10,454 nt of DNA from Promethearchaeota archaeon (GTDB lineage Archaea; Asgardarchaeota; Lokiarchaeia; Sigynarchaeales; SOKP01), in the NCBI GenBank assembly GCA_030668025.1, contig DAOUUT010000117.1, positions 1 to 10,454 of the forward strand. Reading direction: 5' to 3'. Below the pieces are notes generated by a model, which worked only from the letters and a program-made list of their open reading frames with translations, had not been told where the DNA came from and did not search any database. Below, piece by piece: positions 6,772-10,454 of this stretch. Within the stretch, counting starts at the first letter, position 1; every line of letters starts with the position of its first letter. The position numbers were made by a program, and so were the translations under genes.

Positions 6772-8196
6772 ATGTCTGAAATTAAATTGTTTGAAATCTT
6801 TGTAAATAGCCTTAACTTCGATGTGAGCGAATATTTAGTCGAAGAACTCACAGAACTTCAAAAAAAAATCGTTGACGATGCAGCTTTCATTCTAAAAGAA
6901 AATATCGTAGGTGACGACTCCCCCAAATCATATGGTGGTTCTGTTAAAAAAAATGAGGAAAAGTTCAAGGAATTAATGAAACAAGCTGAACTAGAACTAG
7001 AGAAAAATAAGTACAAAGATATTAAAAAGAATTTAAAAGAATATCTTAAAAAACTATCAGAATTAATTATTAAAACTTGTATTACAATTATCCCCGTAAA
7101 AGAATTGCCATGGACCAATGTTGTTTTTCGAACTATTCCACGGATTACATTCGACGATAAAGTCCAACTTTTAGATAACGCAATTGCCTATTATGGTGAA
7201 ATTAATTGTTTCATTGGTAGGACAACTATCTTTGGAAAGATGAGAGATCCTTCTAGTGAACCACTCTTTGCCCCTTTTATGGGAAATCTTGATTTAGGGG
7301 GATATAAGTTAGAAGAATCTCAAGATAAGCCTAAGTCTCAAGTGTTTTCTTATGTAAACGCTATAATTAATTCATTAGATTCCGCAATAACTAAAAGCCA
7401 ATTAGTTAAATATCACGAAGGATACCAAAGACATGGCGATCCAATCTGCGATTTCTTAATGAAAGATAACGAATTGCTTAATTCCATGGGAAAAATTACT
7501 ACTGCTATAGAATCAGAAAGAAACAAATCAGATATCGCAGTATGCAGTATTGCTGTTCCTTTACCCTCCGATAAAAAAAGTTTAATTATTACTACTGAAG
7601 AAGATCAGGGAAATAGTCGATTTGGTAATTGTTTCGAAGCTTTGTTAAAATTTTCTGCTGCGTGTTGTCAAGTGCCTTCACCAAGTCTAGAAGCCACCCC
7701 TCAAGCAGAACCTACCCCAGGACAAACGGGAGGGCAAGTTAGAACCCCTGGAGGACAAGAATTAAAAGTTTGGTCGGCAGAAGACCTCGCTAATGAAGCT
7801 CAAAAAAGGTTAGCGGAGCAACCAAATATCCCTTCCTGGTCAGAAGATGAATTAACTAAACTTGCTGAAAGTCGCGGATCCGGAATTCCTGAAGGCATGG
7901 AAGTTTGGAAAGAAGATGAGTTGCTGGAGTTAGCCGAAAAAAGGCAAAGCGGAGGATTGAATATACCTGAATGGCAACCTGACCAAGATATGACAGAATG
8001 TTCTAACTGTGGATATGGTTTAAGACCTGGTTGGGCAAAATGTCCTGTTTGCGATACTCCTGTTGGAGAAAAACCTTCTGAAGAAGTTAAAGAGGAACCA
8101 GAAGAACCTGAGGAACCAGAGGTATCATCTGATGAAAATCAAACCGAAGATAAAAACCAAGATCTAGAGCCTAAGGAAGTCGATCCCGATCTATAA
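6772..8196 (+). CDS. Unrecognised protein: coiled coil, Trp repeats, zinc ribbon, acidic tail
   Basis: I do not recognise the N-terminal family of this 474-residue protein. Residues 58-100 are rich in Lys/Glu and look like an amphipathic or coiled-coil helix. Residues 105-300 look like a folded domain of unknown type ending in ACCQ. A Pro/Gly/Thr linker follows (302-330). Then come four repeats centred on Trp334, 356, 379 and 401, spaced 22, 23 and 22; the first three fit W-x-x-[ED]-[DE]-L-x-x-x-A-x-x-R and the fourth keeps only the IPEW start. A zinc ribbon follows: CSNC (410-413) and CPVC (424-427), ten residues apart, with LRPGW between. The tail from 433 is Glu/Pro-rich. There is no signal peptide or membrane segment. 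The layout resembles an adaptor with binding motifs on a flexible stalk. The ATG follows an AGGTAGG stretch. It is 174 bases before the GTPase gene, same strand. Confidence 0.85.
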   Translation: MSEIKLFEIFVNSLNFDVSEYLVEELTELQKKIVDDAAFILKENIVGDDSPKSYGGSVKKNEEKFKELMKQAELELEKNKYKDIKKNLKEYLKKLSELIIKTCITIIPVKELPWTNVVFRTIPRITFDDKVQLLDNAIAYYGEINCFIGRTTIFGKMRDPSSEPLFAPFMGNLDLGGYKLEESQDKPKSQVFSYVNAIINSLDSAITKSQLVKYHEGYQRHGDPICDFLMKDNELLNSMGKITTAIESERNKSDIAVCSIAVPLPSDKKSLIITTEEDQGNSRFGNCFEALLKFSAACCQVPSPSLEATPQAEPTPGQTGGQVRTPGGQELKVWSAEDLANEAQKRLAEQPNIPSWSEDELTKLAESRGSGIPEGMEVWKEDELLELAEKRQSGGLNIPEWQPDQDMTECSNCGYGLRPGWAKCPVCDTPVGEKPSEEVKEEPEEPEEPEVSSDENQTEDKNQDLEPKEVDPDL

Positions 8197-8233
8197 ATAT
8201 CTCCTTTAAATTTTATAAATTAGCATAAAATAC

Positions 8234-8248
8234 TTTTTTCTGTCTATT
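8234..8248 (+). terminator. Candidate T-rich terminator of the zinc-ribbon gene
   Basis: TTTTTTCTGTCTATT begins 38 bases after the stop codon. Pyrimidine-rich T runs of this kind terminate archaeal transcription, and no strong hairpin precedes it. If real, the GTPase gene needs its own promoter in 8250-8340. Confidence 0.3.
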
Positions 8249-8353
8249 TATTAAGGGCTCAAAAGGAAAAAGTTTATAAGAAAGGATATCCATCTAATTC
8301 CAAACTTTTTTTAAGCATTTTTTATTAACATCCTTAAGGAAATAAGGAAATAA

Positions 8354-8395
8354 ATGATTAGGAAAATTTTTTGCTATCAAAAATATTTTTGTTAA
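8354..8395 (+). other. 13-codon ORF overlapping the GTPase start in another frame
   Basis: An ATG at 8354 preceded by AAGGAAATAA is better placed for initiation than the GTPase's own TTG at 8371. It opens a 13-codon frame ending with TAA at 8393-8395, inside the GTPase gene. It may couple or limit GTPase translation. Alternatively, one missing T in the T6 run at 8367-8372 would fuse this ATG to the GTPase frame as MIRKIFLLSKIF. Confidence 0.4.
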
Positions 8396-9408
8396 AACGG
8401 AAAGATTCTCACGCTCTAAACCGCTTCGATATCTACAGCTACCCAGAAGACATTGTAAAAAAAGGTAACAAAGATATCGTTTCAAAAATCATCTATGGTC
8501 ACGATCAAGGCTCTCTAATAGAACCTTGTGGTGAAAACATTAAAAAATTAGATGAATCTAATGTTATAAACAACAGTTCTAACCCGTTTGAAATTGGTAG
8601 CCCTATTCCGCAAATTATTGGCGACCAGAACATATATACTATTTGTATTAATTCAGAAATGCTAATTGGATTAATATTTGAAAAAGAAGATAACCCTTTT
8701 GATTACAAAGAAATTTTTGAAGATTTGACGAACGAATTATTAAATACGGAGAAAAGTTGCTCTTTCGAAGATCAGATGGAAATTGAGAATCTTTTGATAA
8801 CATTATTCATCGATATAAAAAGATACGGTGACGAAATCCTTGAAAAAGTGACAGAAACTTTCTTCCGACCGGCGGCCTTATTTACAAAAGTATTTCTATT
8901 TGGAATTGACGAAGTTGGAAAAAGCTCCTTAACAAGGAGATTAAAAACTGGTCAATTTAACGATAATTTTTTTACTCCAACAAGGAAGTTCAATATAGAA
9001 TACCTTCAAAAAAAACAAGGGGCGATGTCTTGGTGGGATATGCCTGGACAATCCTTATTCCGAAAAAAATGGCTAATTGGTCTACAAGATTCAAATATCC
9101 TCGTTTACATGATAGATATTGCAAATCAATTACGATTTGAGGAGTCTAAAAAAGAATTCTGGGACATTATAACGCGAAATGGTATAAAAGACATCCCACT
9201 CTTGATTTTAGGCAATAAAGTCGATTTAATTAATAACCTTAATCACGATAAAAAAGAACCGCTTGAAAGGACGAAGAAAGAGATTATAGACTTTTTCGAG
9301 TTTGAAAAATTAACAAATGGACGGTGGCAGTTCTTATACATTTCTGTCAAAACTAATCATAATATTGAAAAATTAATAAATTCAATTTTCACCTTAATTT
9401 CACCTTAA
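8371..9408 (+). CDS. Arf-family small GTPase with N-terminal longin-like domain
   Basis: Residues about 173-345 are an Arf-like GTPase with all G boxes. G1 is GIDEVGKSS (178-186, Lys184). The switch I stretch is TPTRKFNIE (202-210), matching Arf PTIGFNVE with Thr204 the Mg ligand. G3 is WDMPGQ (222-227, Gln227 catalytic) followed by FRKKW, equivalent to Arf's R-P-L-W. G4 is NKVD (282-285) and G5 is SVK (325-327). Residues 1-125 look like a longin-type profilin fold: a first strand LSKIFLL right at the N-terminus, a strand pair near IYTICINSEMLIGLIFEK (88-105), then a helix FDYKEIFEDLTNELL. A helical linker (131-165) joins the two. The start is TTG with AGGA 8-10 bases upstream; the frame is closed by TAG just before. 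There is no myristoylation signal or lipidation Cys, so the N-terminal domain may give the membrane or partner contact. The V4R gene follows after 147 bases. Confidence 0.88.
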   Translation: MLSKIFLLKRKDSHALNRFDIYSYPEDIVKKGNKDIVSKIIYGHDQGSLIEPCGENIKKLDESNVINNSSNPFEIGSPIPQIIGDQNIYTICINSEMLIGLIFEKEDNPFDYKEIFEDLTNELLNTEKSCSFEDQMEIENLLITLFIDIKRYGDEILEKVTETFFRPAALFTKVFLFGIDEVGKSSLTRRLKTGQFNDNFFTPTRKFNIEYLQKKQGAMSWWDMPGQSLFRKKWLIGLQDSNILVYMIDIANQLRFEESKKEFWDIITRNGIKDIPLLILGNKVDLINNLNHDKKEPLERTKKEIIDFFEFEKLTNGRWQFLYISVKTNHNIEKLINSIFTLISP

Positions 9409-9510
9409 TTATATACCTTAATTTATCTGATAGTAATTTATATCAACATCATTAAATTTATAACTTAACCAAATAAAATTCTATTATTATCGTAAATATT
9501 AAAGATAGTG

Positions 9511-9530
9511 TAATTTTAGATCTAAAATTA
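9511..9530. promoter_or_regulatory. 20-bp perfect palindrome upstream of the V4R gene (possible operator)
   Basis: TAATTTTAGATCTAAAATTA is its own reverse complement across all 20 bases. It ends 25 bases before the ATG and 11 bases before the ribosome site, so it overlaps the expected transcription start region. A dimeric regulator bound there would block initiation. Regulator unknown. Confidence 0.5.
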
Positions 9531-9541
9531 TTGAATATATT

Positions 9542-9546
9542 GAGGT
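9542..9546 (+). promoter_or_regulatory. Strong ribosome-binding site (GAGGT) of the V4R gene
   Basis: GAGGT lies nine bases before the ATG at 9556. It is the best match to the archaeal 16S 3' end in the window and fixes the start of the V4R gene. Most other genes here have weak or no such site. Confidence 0.65.
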
Positions 9547-9555
9547 AGTTAAATT

Positions 9556-10149
9556 ATGTTCAAACGATTAAAAAAAGAGCTCGAAATTAATATTGAAGAA
9601 AAAGAGGGGCAGTTATTTTTAGGCGAAAAAAATAAAGGAATGCGTCTAGTAATGCTACGTCCTAACGAAATCATGGAATTCTGTGAATTCGCAGGAACAA
9701 ATGCGGATGACATCCTAATTTGGACCGGAAAGACTTTAGGTAAATTATTTATGACAAAGTTCTTCTATGGTAAAGATTGGACCAAAGAAATAATGGCCAC
9801 TAAAAAAGAAGTTGTTTTTGGCACTCTTGAAGCGTTGATGCTCATGGGATATGGTGGTTTAGCTGGTATGTTTAAAAAAGATCATATTATTATAAACGCG
9901 TACGGATCTTTAGCCGTAACGGAAAAAGAAAATATCATGGCAAAAAATTTGTGCCTACTTTATCTAGGTATATTCAACGGCATTTTTGAAGAGTTAGGCA
10001 TCGATGTCGATGGCAAAGAAGTAGATTGTGTTCTAACAGGGGGAAAAAACTGTTCTTATAAATTCGATTTACTCACAGAAGAAATAGAGGACAGTTTAAT
10101 AGACGAAGATCTCTCTGAAGCGAAAGTATCAGACTTTTTGGCTTCTTAG
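9556..10149 (+). CDS. V4R-domain protein (Bet3/TRAPP-related fold)
   Basis: This 197-residue protein matches the V4R (4-vinyl reductase) type of domain. After a charged N-terminus comes RLVMLRPNEIMEFCEFAG (30-47), then a helix with a Gly-rich repeat (WTGKTLGKLFMTKFF, 56-70). A YGGLAGMFKKDHIIINAYGSLAV strand pair (99-121) follows, and the closing motif VDCVLTGGKNCSYKFDLL (156-172) has Cys158 and Cys166 seven residues apart. That Cys-Gly-Cys end is typical of V4R domains, where the cysteines can bind metal. The tail (174-197) is acidic. V4R domains bind small molecules or serve as partners, and the fold is related to the Bet3-type subunits of TRAPP, which activates small GTPases in eukaryotes. 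Its position right after a longin-like/Arf GTPase suggests a role with that GTPase. No membrane segment or signal peptide is visible. Confidence 0.75.
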   Translation: MFKRLKKELEINIEEKEGQLFLGEKNKGMRLVMLRPNEIMEFCEFAGTNADDILIWTGKTLGKLFMTKFFYGKDWTKEIMATKKEVVFGTLEALMLMGYGGLAGMFKKDHIIINAYGSLAVTEKENIMAKNLCLLYLGIFNGIFEELGIDVDGKEVDCVLTGGKNCSYKFDLLTEEIEDSLIDEDLSEAKVSDFLAS

Positions 10150-10356
10150 TAATATAATAACTTTTTAAACTCAATTACTTTCCTTATTTGAAACGAATTA
10201 ACTCACTAAATGGAATTTCACACTAATTTTTTGAAATTAATTAACCCATCTCTCTTTTCCAATCTTCTAAATACCTTTAAATTCACTAAATTATTCTCTC
10301 AATAGAAAAATATAAATTTTAAAATAATATCAAATATAATTCTATTTATAATTATT

Positions 10357-10373
10357 AAAAAAAAAAAAAAAAA
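10357..10373. repeat. A17 homopolymer
   Basis: Seventeen consecutive A lie 21 bases before the last ATG in the window, in the 245-base gene-free stretch after the V4R gene. I see nothing else supportable in that stretch. The exact length may be unreliable, as homopolymers are error-prone in sequencing. Confidence 0.8.
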
Positions 10374-10394
10374 TTGCAAAAATAAGTGAAAAAT

Positions 10395-10454
10395 ATGAGT
10401 AGGAAAGGCGCAAAATTAAAGATTGATAGCTACTCAGGTCCACTCGGCCAAATT
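10395..10454 (+). CDS. Start of an unidentified gene, partial (runs off the right edge)
   Basis: An ATG at 10395 opens a frame of 20 codons with no stop before the window ends. The product begins MSRKGAKLKIDSYSG. An AAGTGAAA stretch a few bases upstream could pair with the 16S 3' end. An in-frame TAA at 10383-10385 and a GTG at 10386 are the only other limits, so ATG is preferred. The base composition is clearly less AT-rich than the spacer before it, as expected for coding sequence here. The family cannot be told from 20 residues. It reads the same way as the GTPase and V4R genes. Confidence 0.55.
   Translation, partial: MSRKGAKLKIDSYSGPLGQI

Noticed and set aside
6858..7118. 86-codon minus-strand ORF inside the zinc-ribbon gene
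   Set aside because: The Phe/Ser runs are the antisense of Lys/Glu-rich helix codons. No separate signal supports it.
8331..8340. 10-bp palindrome TCCTTAAGGA as an operator
   Set aside because: It is short, and its right half lies in the A/G-rich stretch with the AAGG start signal for the ATG at 8354, which may explain it.
8294..8485. 63-codon minus-strand ORF over the GTPase 5' end
   Set aside because: It spans an intergenic stretch and the antisense of the longin-like region. There is no ribosome site and no recognisable product.
10150..10394. RNA gene or CRISPR-like repeats after the V4R gene
   Set aside because: There is no GC-rich structured block and no regular repeats; only AT-rich sequence and the A17 run.

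Overview
The window most likely comes from an Asgard archaeon of the Lokiarchaeia type (Promethearchaeota). This is inferred from content, not from a marker gene. It is very AT-rich with long gene-free spacers. It carries an archaeal ribbon-helix-helix regulator and a GH57 glycosidase. It also has eukaryote-like trafficking components: an Arf-family GTPase with an N-terminal longin-like domain and a V4R (Bet3-related) protein. No tRNA, rRNA, CRISPR array or transposase is visible.

Left half, minus strand. A membrane protein runs off the left edge (1-347). Next comes a likely operon for sugar nucleotide or alpha-glucan metabolism, read 4449 to 611: a GalT/HIT-superfamily nucleotidyl or phosphoryl transferase, a sugar-1-phosphate nucleotidyltransferase with a left-handed beta-helix tail, and a GH57 glycosidase. 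The GH57 gene lies exactly between two 60-bp direct repeats that match at 59 of 60 positions. The right copy is the live 3' end of the nucleotidyltransferase gene and the left copy is an orphaned duplicate of it. This is a scar of duplication or single-crossover integration. Upstream sit a small RHH regulator (4771-5061) and a D-2-hydroxyacid dehydrogenase with a TTG start (5611-6636), separated by a 549-bp gene-free stretch holding a 9-bp-arm inverted repeat and a long A tract.

Right half, plus strand. A short divergent promoter region (6637-6771) leads to three genes in a row. The first encodes an unrecognised 474-residue protein with a coiled-coil-like N-terminal part, four Trp-centred repeats about 22 residues apart, a four-cysteine zinc ribbon and an acidic tail. 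The second encodes the longin-like/Arf GTPase, whose TTG start is overlapped by a 13-codon out-of-frame ORF. The third encodes the V4R-domain protein, preceded by a 20-bp perfect palindrome. The first 20 codons of another gene run off the right edge.

The most interesting region is 6772-10149. A GTPase, a V4R protein (V4R is related to the Bet3 subunits of the TRAPP GTPase-activating complex) and a repeat/zinc-ribbon protein with an adaptor-like layout could form a small GTPase module. This link is inferred from gene neighbourhood only.
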